The position numbers and the translations under genes are program-made. This document shows, in pieces, positions 1-9,164 of a DNA stretch of 23,981 nucleotides; the first letter of the stretch is position 1, and each line of letters starts with the position of its first letter. Where the stretch lies: contig NW_003546311.1 in assembly GCF_000090795.2 (NCBI RefSeq), forward strand, positions 301,183 through 325,163, given 5' to 3'. Origin of the DNA: Amphimedon queenslandica (Eukaryota > Porifera > Demospongiae > Haplosclerida > Niphatidae). The notes under the pieces are model-generated. The model was not told where the DNA came from, searched no databases, and saw nothing but the letters and a program-made list of their open reading frames with translations.

Positions 1-32
1 AATCTGTTATGTGCAAATCTGATAAAAATTAA
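1..32 (+). CDS. 3' end of a second, upstream GT92-like gene (partial)
   Basis: The first 14 bases are identical to bases 3920-3933 at the very end of the GT92 gene. Read in the same frame they give S-V-M-C, then K-S-D-K-N and a stop at 30-32, against S-V-M-C-E-stop in the complete gene. A match of this length, in frame and next to a stop in both places, is unlikely by chance. The inference is that a tandem paralogue ends here. Only about ten codons are visible, so a recent fragment duplication is the alternative. Confidence 0.55.
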   Translation, partial: SVMCKSDKN

Positions 33-217
33 TATTATTATTGTAATTATTAGTTTATTAATTATTATTATTAATATTCTCTTTATTAATTTTTAACAAG
101 GTGTGGCTTCACTGGTCGAGCTAGCTTGTAGCGAGGCTTGTAGTCAACTAGTCATTTTAGTGAGATCTTGTCTATGGGCCAACCTCTTCGCCTCTAGGTT
201 CTATTTCACTACGCAGA
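33..217. other. AT-rich intergenic spacer / 5' leader of the GT92 gene
   Basis: The stretch is very AT-rich, mostly TTA/ATT runs, up to about position 95, then becomes mixed sequence. It presumably holds the end of the upstream transcript and the promoter and leader of the gene starting at 218. No TATA box or other site stands out from the AT background. Confidence 0.4.
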
Positions 218-3200
218 ATGCAACTGAAGAAGGCTGCCTTACTTTTATTTGTTGTGTTTGTGTGCATTATCGTGTCGTACTTGTGCTTCTTTAGGAATGT
301 GGATAATGAGGTCGAGAATGAGGTACGTGTTAGTCTCGCCCCGCCCCTTAATAGTATGTCTAATTGTCTATTCTTAGGAACTAGAAGATAATAGAAAAAG
401 TTCTCAGAATGTACGGAAAAAATCAAAGGCATACCCTTTAAATGTTATAATTAATGTATTTAATTTATTTATCTTTAATCATGTCATAAATAGAGCTTTA
501 CCATGTCACCTGGAAATTCAATTTTAAAAACTCCTCAACCAAACAACCGCCCACAAAATCACGTCTCTAATGTAAGGACATCCCCTTATTGTGTAAATAT
601 ATTTATTATTAGCTCTGTAGAGGAAACAAATATATCATAATTTGTTCCATCCAGCAAATGCATCTGATCTCTGGGTTACACTTGACAATAAAAGATTAGC
701 GGTAAGTCGAAATTAATGGCACGCAAGTATACTCACGTGTTTGTAAAAATATGCTACTTCTGCCAAATTTTGCAACTCTAAGGATTTGTAAAAAAATTCA
801 ATTTTAATTGGAATCAGCTCAAACTTTTTACGCAACATAAAACATGTATATAGAACATAAAAAATTTTTTAAAAACTAGGTTAAGTAGGATTCCAAACGA
901 CCAATGAAAATATGAAATGAAAATCCTACTCGTGACGCAAATTCTACTCTACATTGTACTTTCAATGTTATTATGTAAGAATTACGGATCACCTTGCAAT
1001 GTAGAGTAGAACTTGCGTCATGAGTAGGATTTTCATTTCGTATTTTCATTGGTTGTTTGGAATCCTACTTAACCTTGTTTTTTTTAATTTTTTTATGTTC
1101 TTGTTTGTGTTGATTTTTTATAATATTTATAATATTTTTTTAGTTGCCATTGTGATGCTTGTTGATTTTACACAAACAATAATTTTCTTTATTATTATTA
1201 TCATTGTTATGACTTAACATCATTTATGAGAGACGGCATTGAATAGACATGCTGAAGGAATATCAACTATCCTGATGACAAGTGAAATTAATACTAGTCT
1301 TGACACAAGTCCTTGTTCAAGAAGCTGTGAGCTGAGAGTGTCCATCTTCCCTGCATGTTATGTTGCAGCTATTCCTGTTCTTCCAGGCTGTTGTCATTCA
1401 TATTATCATTGCATATCATACATTAATTAATTGTTTGTTTTTTTAATAAAATAAAATCACACACTTGATAAAACAGTAACATGTAAGATTAATACCTTCT
1501 TTTAGCTGGAAACCTCCACTAAAGTATTGCAGTAGTTGATTCCAAGCATAGCTTGGTAAAAAAAATAAATTGCTTCTTCCAGAGCTGCAGATCTGAGCAT
1601 GCGCGACCACACCCAAATTTTGGAGCACATGGCAAGCTTCTTTAATTAACAAAATGGCGGCATGCAGCTAAGATGGCTCTATCCAGCAGTCACAGTCATA
1701 GGCGGCTATAGGCCCGGGCAAGCTAGGGCTTTGCCCTGGTAGTTTTCAACCAAAACCACACCCAAAGGGTGTGGTTTGTTATTATTAGGAGTGAGATCAT
1801 CACTAAAATTCATTTTTTTATAGCCACAACTGTCTACTCTAATGATCAGCTCCACTTTACAGTTATTTTAGTGTGGTAACTGGCTTTTGTGAGCTATCAT
1901 AATGATTTTTTAGTCATTTTATTAATTGACCACACCCCCCATTTTTATGAATAATTAATGAGCCCTGGTTAATTCAAGATTCTGTAGCCGCCTATGGTCA
2001 CAGTATCACTTTTTCTTTACTTGAAGAATGATCTGATGGGACATGGACCTGCGCATAGACTGTTGGAGTAGATTGGTGTAAGAATTATCCTTGTAGCATC
2101 AACTGATACTGAGATACACACCGACAACTGGATTGACAGGACTTCTTGATGAAGATGAAGATGAAAAAAGGTGGCTGAACAAAACGGCCGGTTCGCCGAT
2201 TTTTGGCTTTCCTCTTACACAAGGTCTAGAGCCACGCTAGTGGTACCATTGGAGTCCTCTGGTCAAGATGAGGTCCTCTATAAAGTCTGGTAAGCATAGG
2301 AGCTCATTTTCCCGGTATAGCAAGGCTGCAAAAGTCGTGGCAGCCATTTTGTTTGGGGGTGAATCCTACTTAGTAACGCTACCGCGTTACTAATATATGA
2401 GAAAAAAATTATTATAAAAATAAAGAATTTTTTCTAGTCATTTTTGACAAATACCCTGTACTACAGATACAGCCCATAATTTTTGGTGTGATTTGTCAAA
2501 ACTACAACCACTTAACTAAAACAACAGTTTGATACCATTAGATGTGATACAGTGTATGCTTGCTGTCTTCCCACCAGTACATACATGTATGTGTATGCAG
2601 CGGAACTTCCTGTAGTAATGTATTTCTTTTCTTCTATGTTACATGTAGGTTAGAAGGCTTGCTTATTATGATGCCCGTGATCCAGATAAGCCATCTCTTA
2701 TCTTAAATGCATTGTATGACTTGCGTCATTCTCGAAAGCCAAGAGTCTTTGTTCATTTGAAATACTCCAATGAATTCTCGCAGTGTCTTCCTATGAAGTA
2801 CAAAACTAAGAGTGGGAAACTTGATCGTGGTATGCGAGAGTATTACGTTTATTTTCTGTTGAGCACCAAAGAGTCAGTGAGTGAGATCCCTGAGAGCGTA
2901 GCCCTCTCTCTTAATAAAGATTGTAATGATTTATCAAGCAATATTCCTGTCCAATCTCTTGAACAAGGACCCGACCTTATCAACTATGCTGTCTGTCTTC
3001 ACAAAGCTCTTTTCTCTATATCAGATGTACAGGTCAGTTGTTCTCCACTAGTGCCATTGTATGGTCCTGTACTGGCATGCATGGTGCTGTGTTGTTATAG
3101 AATTTGACTCTATGCATCAAAAAAGCACATTAATCCATAGCATTATTAGTAACAGAAAGCAATTCTATAATGCCTTAATTTTTTCCCACACACACACACA

Positions 3201-3939
3201 CACACGACCATGATAGGTTTTAGTGGATTGGATTGAACTAAACAAAGCACTTGGAGCTGAACTCTTAATACTATATTTTCAAACTGCACCCGAGAATATG
3301 TATACCGTACTTAAGCCATACATCAAACAGGGTCTAGTTGAAGTCATTGATTGGAATCTTATGAAGCCTACAGTACCTGTTTCATATACAAGGGACCTTG
3401 GTCAGTCTGGTGTCATCAATGAGTGCATATACAGGAACATGAACAGAGTCAAGTACTTAGCACTGACTGATATAGATGAATTCATTGTACCAGAGTCTAA
3501 ATTTGAAAAGGTCGGAGACATGGTCGAGTATCTTGAAGAAAAAACAAAATCAAAACCAGTCTCAGCTTACAGGTTTCATAATACATATTACTTTGAAGAC
3601 CCAGTGTCAGTACCTCAAGTTAAAGACGTGTCTTTTTGTCCTAAAATGAAGCTACCTCGCTACTTCAGACGAACACAAAGAGCTACACATGCAGAGAAAT
3701 ATGGATCAGACAAACTAGTGGTCAAGACAAGAGCAGTTAACGTGGTTCAAGTTCACTTTGTTGTAGATAAACAAAAAGAATATGAAGCAGAATATGAAGT
3801 ACCTAATGACATTGGTAGGAGCAATCACTATAGGTGGCCTTATAGAATGGCTGATTTTACTCCTCATGAATACAGTGATATAATGGGGAGATATGTTGCT
3901 ACTGTAATACCTAAAATAAAATCTGTTATGTGCGAGTGA
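218..3939 (+). CDS. GT92 (DUF23) family glycosyltransferase, type II membrane protein
   Basis: Proposed exons are 218-322, 378-443, 494-571, 621-701, 2649-3032 and 3217-3939, all joined in phase 0, giving about 478 residues. Residues 6-24 are hydrophobic after a short basic start (MQLKKA), a signal anchor as expected for a Golgi type II enzyme. The first three exons encode a polar stem. The catalytic region has the family hallmarks: a W-I-E-L-N...LGAE...ILY block near residue 243, VIDWN near 281, and the DxD metal/nucleotide-sugar motif T-D-I-D-E-F at 322-327. GT92 enzymes transfer hexoses (galactose in characterised animal members) to glycans; substrate here is unknown. Odd points: the last acceptor must be TAG at 3214-3216, because the TAG at 3221-3223 breaks the frame. 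The exon 2 donor (GTTATA at 444) is weak, and 455 is an alternative. Family call is firm, the 5' exons less so. Confidence 0.85.
757..870 (-). repeat. Fragment of the ~188-bp satellite-like family
   Basis: This segment shares the order of blocks GCCAAATTTTG, AAAAAAATTCAATTTTAATTGG, GAATCAGCTCAAACTTT and ACGCAACATAA...CATGTA with the copies at 23595-23981. The shared blocks are in the same orientation as those copies and inverted relative to the array at 16.8 kb. It covers about half a monomer, without the palindromic core. Boundaries are approximate. Confidence 0.65.
871..1081. repeat. Foldback element, arms of about 80 bp, 40-nt loop
   Basis: Bases 876-956 and 997-1076 are reverse complements over about 80 bp. 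In the best-aligned 73 bp I count four differences, all transitions. The loop is 957-996. The arms carry AAGTAGGATTCCAAAC at the outer ends and CTACTCTACATTG at the loop side. It has no coding capacity, so it is a MITE-like or foldback element. No clear target-site duplication is visible, so the outer limits are uncertain by several bases. Confidence 0.85.
1689..2004. mobile_element. 300-bp hAT-like MITE with 8-bp target-site duplication
   Basis: The element spans 1697-1996. It begins CATAGGCGGCTA and ends TAGCCGCCTATG, a perfect 12-bp inverted repeat. It is flanked on both sides by GTCACAGT (1689-1696 and 1997-2004), an exact 8-bp duplication. An 8-bp duplication with short CA...TG inverted ends is the hAT superfamily signature. 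There is no transposase frame inside. An internal hairpin (AAACCACACCC, loop AAA, GGGTGTGGTTT at 1753-1777) is present. The two ends are otherwise unrelated, as usual for a deletion derivative. Confidence 0.9.
2344..2396. repeat. 53-bp hairpin-bearing repeat, copy 1
   Basis: These 53 bases are identical to 5994-6046. The unit starts CCATTTTGTTTGGGGGTGAA and contains TTAGTAACGC, loop TACC, GCGTTACTAA: a perfect 10-bp stem with a 4-nt loop, close to the 3' end. Flanks on both sides of the two copies are unrelated. It directly abuts a satellite fragment starting at about 2397. Confidence 0.85.
2397..2475 (-). repeat. Fragment of the ~188-bp satellite-like family
   Basis: Blocks AAAAATTATTATAAAAATAA, GAATT...TCTAGTCATTTTTG and CCTGTACTACAG match the copies near 23785-23865. 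This is the part of the monomer that would follow the fragment at 757-870, in the same orientation. The palindromic core is degenerate here. Confidence 0.65.
3181..3206 (+). repeat. Short CA microsatellite beside a splice acceptor
   Basis: A run of CA dinucleotides lies just upstream of the last exon of the GT92 gene, between a short T-rich stretch and the acceptor at 3216. No function is evident. Confidence 0.6.
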
Positions 3940-4121
3940 ACAAGGTAGTTTAACAGCTAGCCATTATAATTATCTACATATTGACAATTATCCACTCTTG
4001 ATATTGATAATAGGTGTTTTAATGATTAATTGTTGCAAATCATCACAATTTCACAATAAACACAACAGACAATAAGGTGTACATGTATGTGCATGTTTAA
4101 TGTCACGTGACTATCACATGA
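3940..4121. terminator. Tail-to-tail 3' regions of the GT92 and adaptor genes
   Basis: A plus-strand AATAAA at 4055-4060 lies 116 bp after the GT92 stop and is a good polyadenylation signal. On the minus strand ATTAAA (4096-4101 read in reverse) lies about 20 bp after the adaptor stop. The two transcripts are convergent and probably end within, or overlap across, this 182-bp gap. Confidence 0.6.
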
Positions 4122-7100
4122 TCACTGTCCGCTTAAAGCACAGTTAGTAATGTGGTCCAGCCAGGCATCACAGGAATCAGGGTGCCGTGGAAACTCCATG
4201 TTACAATGGTGACACTGGATGGTCTTATCGCTAAAGACACTGGACTCAGAATAATGAGGACTTGAAGTGGCGCTATTGCTGGTACGGTAGCCGTCCTGCT
4301 GGAGTTTAAGGGACGCTGGGCGGGGCCTGGCTGTACTGTATTCCCCAGTGTGAGCAGAAGACGTGTGGAGTAGAGAGAGGTCAGTCATGCTTGTGTTAGT
4401 TGAGTTGGGAGTAGAGGCTGCCGAATGACTGTCTGACTGATGGTTCAAGTGTGAGAGGGTGGACAGCATGTGGACGTCAGATGAAAACGGTGAGACAAGG
4501 AGTGAGCCTGGAGCAGACATTGGCCGTGGAGTGTTATTAATAGGTGACAATAACTAAAAGAAAAACAAGATAAAAAAAAGTAACCTTTGTACATAATAAA
4601 ACCAATGACATTTGCATTCAGAATCTACATAGATTGTCCCTCTCACCTTGTCTTGTTGATATATTGATGGATCAAGAAACTGGCTTGATGTCATTGCTCT
4701 TTGAGGAGGGAGGCCAAGTCTCGGTTGCATCGGGATGCTAGGGTTCCCGCCCCCTGGCACTTGCTCAACTATAGTGTCTGGTTTGTATGGGTGGGCCTCG
4801 TAGCGCCTTGTAGGAGACGAGTCCCAATCGTGCTGGTATTTACCACGCGATAGTAGGCCCTATGAAGTATTGGTACATTAATAGTATATCATTAGTATAT
4901 TATTAGTATATTACTAGTGTATGATCATGGTGTTAAGGTATCTACTATGTTTTTGAGTTTGTGTGTAAATTCATTGATAAACCTGAAACCATTCGATGCC
5001 ATATTTTTCATTTTGACTATTTTTGGTACTACACGTCCAGCAAACTCAATTATCCTTATATAACACATTATCACTCGTGGCTTCACTTTATTATCATTAT
5101 TAATCTAATAATACTCACTAAGAATACTGCATGGCTCCATGGTGCAAACAACCCTTACATCTATCCAGTAGTACAGTAAAAATAAACTCTGAATTTTTGT
5201 ATTTCAAAACAGCAACAAAAATTCATTTTCACTCTATTTTGATGCATATTTAGCCTAATATCTGATACCAAGAGTAAATAATACTTTTGGTAATATTTAC
5301 CAAGAGTCACTTAGGTATTATTTACTCTTGCTGATACTAAATGCATTAGTCTCTCATTTAATGAAATGTGATGTTGACATTGGAGCTGTACATTGAAAGC
5401 AAACAGCACTGGCTTTCCTCCTAATAGCCTCTCGCTGTATTACCATGTACATGTACTTCAATAAATCATAAATTAGGATATAAGTATATGCATGTGTGCA
5501 GATTTAAACAGGCTTACCCACTAAAGGGGAAAGAAACCTTAATAATAAAGTATGGGCATAAGAACAAAAACAAAATTTGATAGTATTGGTAGTAGCAATA
5601 AAGAATAGGCGTACATGCATGTGTGTGTTCCAAATGTTGCATGCATCTGCTAAGTAAGTAATGCACAGTATATACCAACAGTAGTGAAGTGTCCCTTGTG
5701 AGTTATAAACTATTTTACAACAATTTTGTAGTAGCATGAAATATTTGTGGGCATAACCAAGCAAACCACTTATTGGTTGCATAACCAATGCAGGACAACC
5801 ACTGTAATGACAGATTAGGGACAGCATAGGGGAGTTTTGTTAGAGCAGTGTGTACTTGTTGATGTCCTTATTTGTGTCAAATAAAAAGGTATAGGCTGTT
5901 CTTGTATGTGTACTGTGTGGGCTTTTGACCCTAACATCACTGAAATGGATGCAGTGTGGGAATAACAACAAATCTAGCTCAATGCACATGAAACCATTTT
6001 GTTTGGGGGTGAATCCTACTTAGTAACGCTACCGCGTTACTAATATGACTCCTCTAAGTGCTTAAGTCCTGTGTGGAGGTGTTTGTATGTAAACTAATGC
6101 AGAGCTACATACCTACATACATACATATGCACTTATTAACACTTACCGGTGGTGTTGGTGGGGTCTTGTAACCGTTAGAAGACGGATTGTACGATATGTA
6201 ATGGCGTGGAGTCTGTTTTGGTGCAAATTGTTTAGGATATACATATCCATCAGCTGCCATACCAGGAGGGACTCTGACATCATAAGTGTCTCCTCCGGTT
6301 GATTTGTGGTAAGAGCTTGTGGGAGGAGCCTGGGCGTGACTGGCCAATCGTGATGAGGACGACTGGTACTGTGTGTGGTTGGGGGTGTGGTTCATTTGTG
6401 AAGAAGAGTTAAATAATAGTTGTCTTACAGAGAGACGGAATTGATTAAGCTGTGTGTATGAGAGAGAGAGAGAGAGAGAGGAGAGAGGAGAGAGAGAGAG
6501 AGAGAGAGAGAGAAGGTAAACAAAAGGTGTACGTGTTTGGAAGGCTATCAACTTTCAGTACAACTGAACTTGAGGTAAACTTTCCATTTAGTGTAAGAAT
6601 AATAATAATTTTAGGACAGTCCTCTATATGTCACTATCAAGTCATCTACTTCTAACACTACTCTCATTTACAAACATGCACCGTCTTTTTCTGTCTCCCT
6701 CTTGTGTCCCCCCCCCCCTCACTTGTGTTTGGATTTTAGCTCTCTCCTTCTCCAGCTCAGTGTTTTTCTCTCTCAGTCTCTGAACTTCCTTGATGAGGTC
6801 TTCCCGGTCATCTCTCTGCCTCATAGCAGCTGAGAGACCTCCAATCTCTTGAAACTGAAAAGAAATAAAGAAGAAGAGAGAGTGCGGGAAAAGGGGAGAG
6901 AGAGAGAGAGACGGAGAGATGCAGTTAAACAAATATCAAAATAGGGTAAAATCCCACTTAATGTCGCATGTTTACACTGGTACACTTCATCCCACTGAGT
7001 CTACTACATGTACTCTTGCCACACTCTCTCTCTCCCATTAGAATTATGATAGTAAATTTATACAGCAATCACAACCAAAGGGCTGTATAAGGCATAAACA

Positions 7101-9164
7101 GGGCCAGTCACTATTAGAGTGGGAGTAAAAGTATGTGTTATGGGGGCAGGCATTGAGCAATATATAGGGAATAAGCCTTTTTATGCTCCATAGTGACTAT
7201 TATCATTATGATGATTGGTTGCATGCCTTTGTGTGGAGTGTGAATTAATACACAAGCACAGTGTGCATGTATGTATGCATGCAGGTCATTCATTGGAGGG
7301 ATTGGCCATAGAGTACAGGTTGAGTGATTCTTTCGAGTGAAAGTTAACAATATCTCTCAAGAGATAAACAGATATAGTGTACACTTTCAAAAAAAACAAG
7401 AGTGAGTGAGAGAGAGAGAGAGGAGAAAGGAGAGATAAGCAGCTAATAGTAGCAATAATAATAATAATAGTTATGCATACTAGAGTATAATGGCACTTTC
7501 AGTAAGCATATCTACCTGTGTGCACGTGCAGTGTTATGTAGTGTTGTGTAAATTGAAACACAGTATTCTACAACAACAAAGATCAATTTGCAGTACACAA
7601 AATAACACAAAAAGATAAAATGACAACCCACAGCTGCTTAGTACTCTCAAAATAGGTAACTGTTAAACTATACCAGGAGGGGGTGTACATTGTAGACAGA
7701 ATGATTTGTGTTGTGAGTAAAGTTGTACTTGTAAACGTATACATATGTCTTCTACTTACCTGTAGTCTTAGGGCTGAGCATTCATTCATCAGATCTTGTA
7801 TGATAACATTCTTCTCCTCCAGCTCATTTCTTGCGTCCTTGCTCTTGGCTGTCATCTTCTCAAGCTGGATCTCCAAGTCTTTCAAAAGTGTCATCTTCTC
7901 TTCTACGTCTCTCTCCAAGGTAATGCACTGTTGGCAAGGTAGTGAGGGGATGGAGTCTTCCTGGCGCAATGAGACACTCATTTGCTTCTTGAGGTCGTTG
8001 TAGTCTGCAAGCCATTGCTGGTTTATTCTGTACAGCTGGTGTGGGAAGGAGAGAAGGAATAGAATTTCAAATAATTTAAAAATAATCAGGAATAGACGAA
8101 AAGAGAGGATTGTGCAATAATAAATTAAGAAGGTTGTGACACCTCATTAACATGTTGAGCCAACCTCTTTACCATAACAAAGAACATATCAGTCAATATC
8201 AGGAAAAGATTATTAAAATGTGGTAAGTTTAAAGGTACAGGGGAGGAGAGAGGGAGAGAGAGAGGAGGGGAGACTCAGGGAAAGACAGAGGAAGACAAGC
8301 AATGGCATTAGATTTTTTAAGCAGATCAACACCAAAAAAACCCCAGGAGCAAATAACTATCACAATCAAACCAAGTCAGTAAACAAAGTTGGCCCCTGTA
8401 GTCATAATACCGTAAATAAGATAATGATATAAAGGTGGAGAATATGTAGCATATACATAAACTGTTTTGTGTTAGTCTACAAGCGAGCGAGGTCAAAAAG
8501 GTTGTGCGTACACATCAAGTTAGAGGGGGAATTTATTTCAAACTGTGTGCCAATACAAACAAAATACAAGTATTATCAGAAAACTTATATACAATAACAC
8601 CGGCTTAGCGCCAGAGATTAGCACATGGAATTGTATTATAACAAAGAGCATTGATAGATATAGATGTATTCACACAGATGTTGTACAAAGTAAGCGCTAC
8701 AAGCTACCACTTAGCATAAATAGTTACTAGAATTCAATGTTCTTTTCCCAAACTTTATTTGAAGAGTGCATATACAAGTCAAGCATACATACCTCATCAT
8801 ACTTTGCCTTTCTCTCCTTATTCTTTCTCTGTAGTTCAGCAACTTGTCTCTTCAGTTTAGCTACTTCAGCAGCAGCAGCAGCAGCACCTCCTTCTCCTCC
8901 CCCTCCTCCTCTCTCATGAGAGTCTTTTTCTTGAAGCAGTAGAGAAAGACGAAGTAAGAGATAGTTAATGACAGAATAAAAGTCTCTCAAGTGAATTGGA
9001 TGGAACCGTCTCTCCACTAATCCTTGAAGACAAGCGTGTGCCCGTGGACATGTTGCCAACTGGATGCTTTCCTTGTCAGAGAGTGATGTTGCCTCGATGG
9101 CTGCCGACTCTAGCACGTCGCATATGTCGCTACCAGCTTGTTGCATGTTACTGGTGCTTGTCAT
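4122..9164 (-). CDS. Coiled-coil adaptor with C-terminal CCHC zinc finger (ABIN/TNIP- or TBKBP1-like)
   Basis: Exons in transcript order are 9164-8793, 8035-7760, 6854-6723, 6449-6147, 4859-4647 and 4553-4122, every junction in phase 0, giving 575 residues. Residues 1-75 form an unrecognised, probably helical N-terminal region, followed by a Gly/Ala low-complexity stretch (GGGGGEGG, six Ala). Coiled coil runs from about 100 to 260, with N-Q-Q-W-L near 129 and K-E-V-Q-R-L-R-E-K near 240. Residues 261-540 are Ser/Pro/Thr-rich and probably disordered. The end (544-575) is a compact zinc finger: C546-x2-C549, F-P, H566-x3-C570. From memory this layout (coiled coil, disordered linker, terminal UBZ/NOA-type finger) is that of NEMO/optineurin/ABIN and TAX1BP1/TBKBP1 ubiquitin-binding adaptors of NF-kB and TBK1 signalling. 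Role is inferred, and no UBAN motif is evident. It is head-to-head with NFU1, 180 bp apart. Confidence 0.8.
5262..5337. mobile_element. 62-bp mini-MITE with 16-bp perfect inverted ends
   Basis: The element spans 5269-5330. CAAGAGTAAATAATAC (5269-5284) is the exact reverse complement of 5315-5330. The direct repeat CTGATAC flanks it immediately on both sides (5262-5268 and 5331-5337), a likely 7-bp target duplication. The 30-nt interior contains GGTAA-TAT-TTACC, itself a small hairpin. It is unusually short for a MITE. Superfamily is undetermined. Confidence 0.75.
5994..6046. repeat. 53-bp hairpin-bearing repeat, copy 2
   Basis: It is base-for-base identical to 2344-2396, in the same orientation on the plus strand, with unrelated flanks. 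The same TTAGTAACGC / GCGTTACTAA stem is intact. Confidence 0.85.
6450..6722 (-). other. Adaptor intron 3 with GA/CT microsatellite at its acceptor
   Basis: The intron is 273 nt. An interrupted GA run at 6460-6513 reads as CT on the coding strand and ends about 10 nt before the CACACAG acceptor, so it supplies the polypyrimidine tract. A C10 homopolymer (about 6709-6718, G-run on the transcript) sits just inside the donor. Confidence 0.65.
6855..7759 (-). other. Adaptor intron 2, 905 nt
   Basis: It lies between donor GTAAGT and acceptor TTCTTTTCAG. It holds GA-rich microsatellite patches near 6894-6911 and 7404-7423 and a short AAT-type run near 7457. I see no gene or mobile element. Confidence 0.6.
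8036..8792 (-). other. Adaptor intron 1, 757 nt
   Basis: It starts with GTATGT on the transcript and ends CCCACACCAG. It contains GA-rich purine sequence around 8240-8300 and otherwise plain AT-rich DNA. No gene, RNA or mobile element was recognised. Confidence 0.6.

Larger units (their letters stand above)
702..2648 (+). other. 1.95-kb repeat-filled intron 4 of the GT92 gene
   Basis: The intron starts with GTAAGT and ends with CATGTAG. It is far longer than its neighbours (49-55 nt for the first three introns). From left to right it holds a satellite fragment (757-870), a foldback element (about 871-1081), unassigned AT-rich sequence with no convincing gene (1082-1696), a hAT-like MITE (1697-1996), a more GC-rich unassigned stretch (2005-2343), a hairpin repeat (2344-2396) and another satellite fragment (2397-2475). 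Confidence 0.75.
4860..6146 (-). other. 1.29-kb intron 4 of the adaptor gene
   Basis: It lies between donor GTAAGT (reverse of 6146) and acceptor TTCATAG. It contains the 62-bp mini-MITE (5269-5330), the second hairpin repeat (5994-6046) and otherwise unremarkable AT-rich sequence. Reading frames in it lack splice context or protein-like composition. Confidence 0.6.

Noticed and set aside
1020-1217. 65-residue hydrophobic open frame
   Set aside because: It lies on the foldback arm and T-rich intron DNA. The hydrophobic look comes from T-rich codons, and it sits inside an intron.
1239-1430. 63-residue open frame in the GT92 intron
   Set aside because: No family resemblance, no splice sites joining it in frame to the flanking exons, and it lies between mobile elements.
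2190-2215. GGTTCGCC-like sequence resembling a pol III B box (possible SINE)
   Set aside because: Only part of the B-box consensus is present, and no matching A box or tRNA fold is visible upstream.
2344-2396. Rho-independent terminator or rolling-circle origin reading of the 10-bp hairpin
   Set aside because: The genome context is eukaryotic. There is no T-run after the stem and no conserved nick motif in the loop.
8737-8919. Plus-strand frame with poly-Ala/poly-Pro
   Set aside because: It is the antisense shadow of adaptor exon 1, whose Gly/Ala-coding repeats create it.
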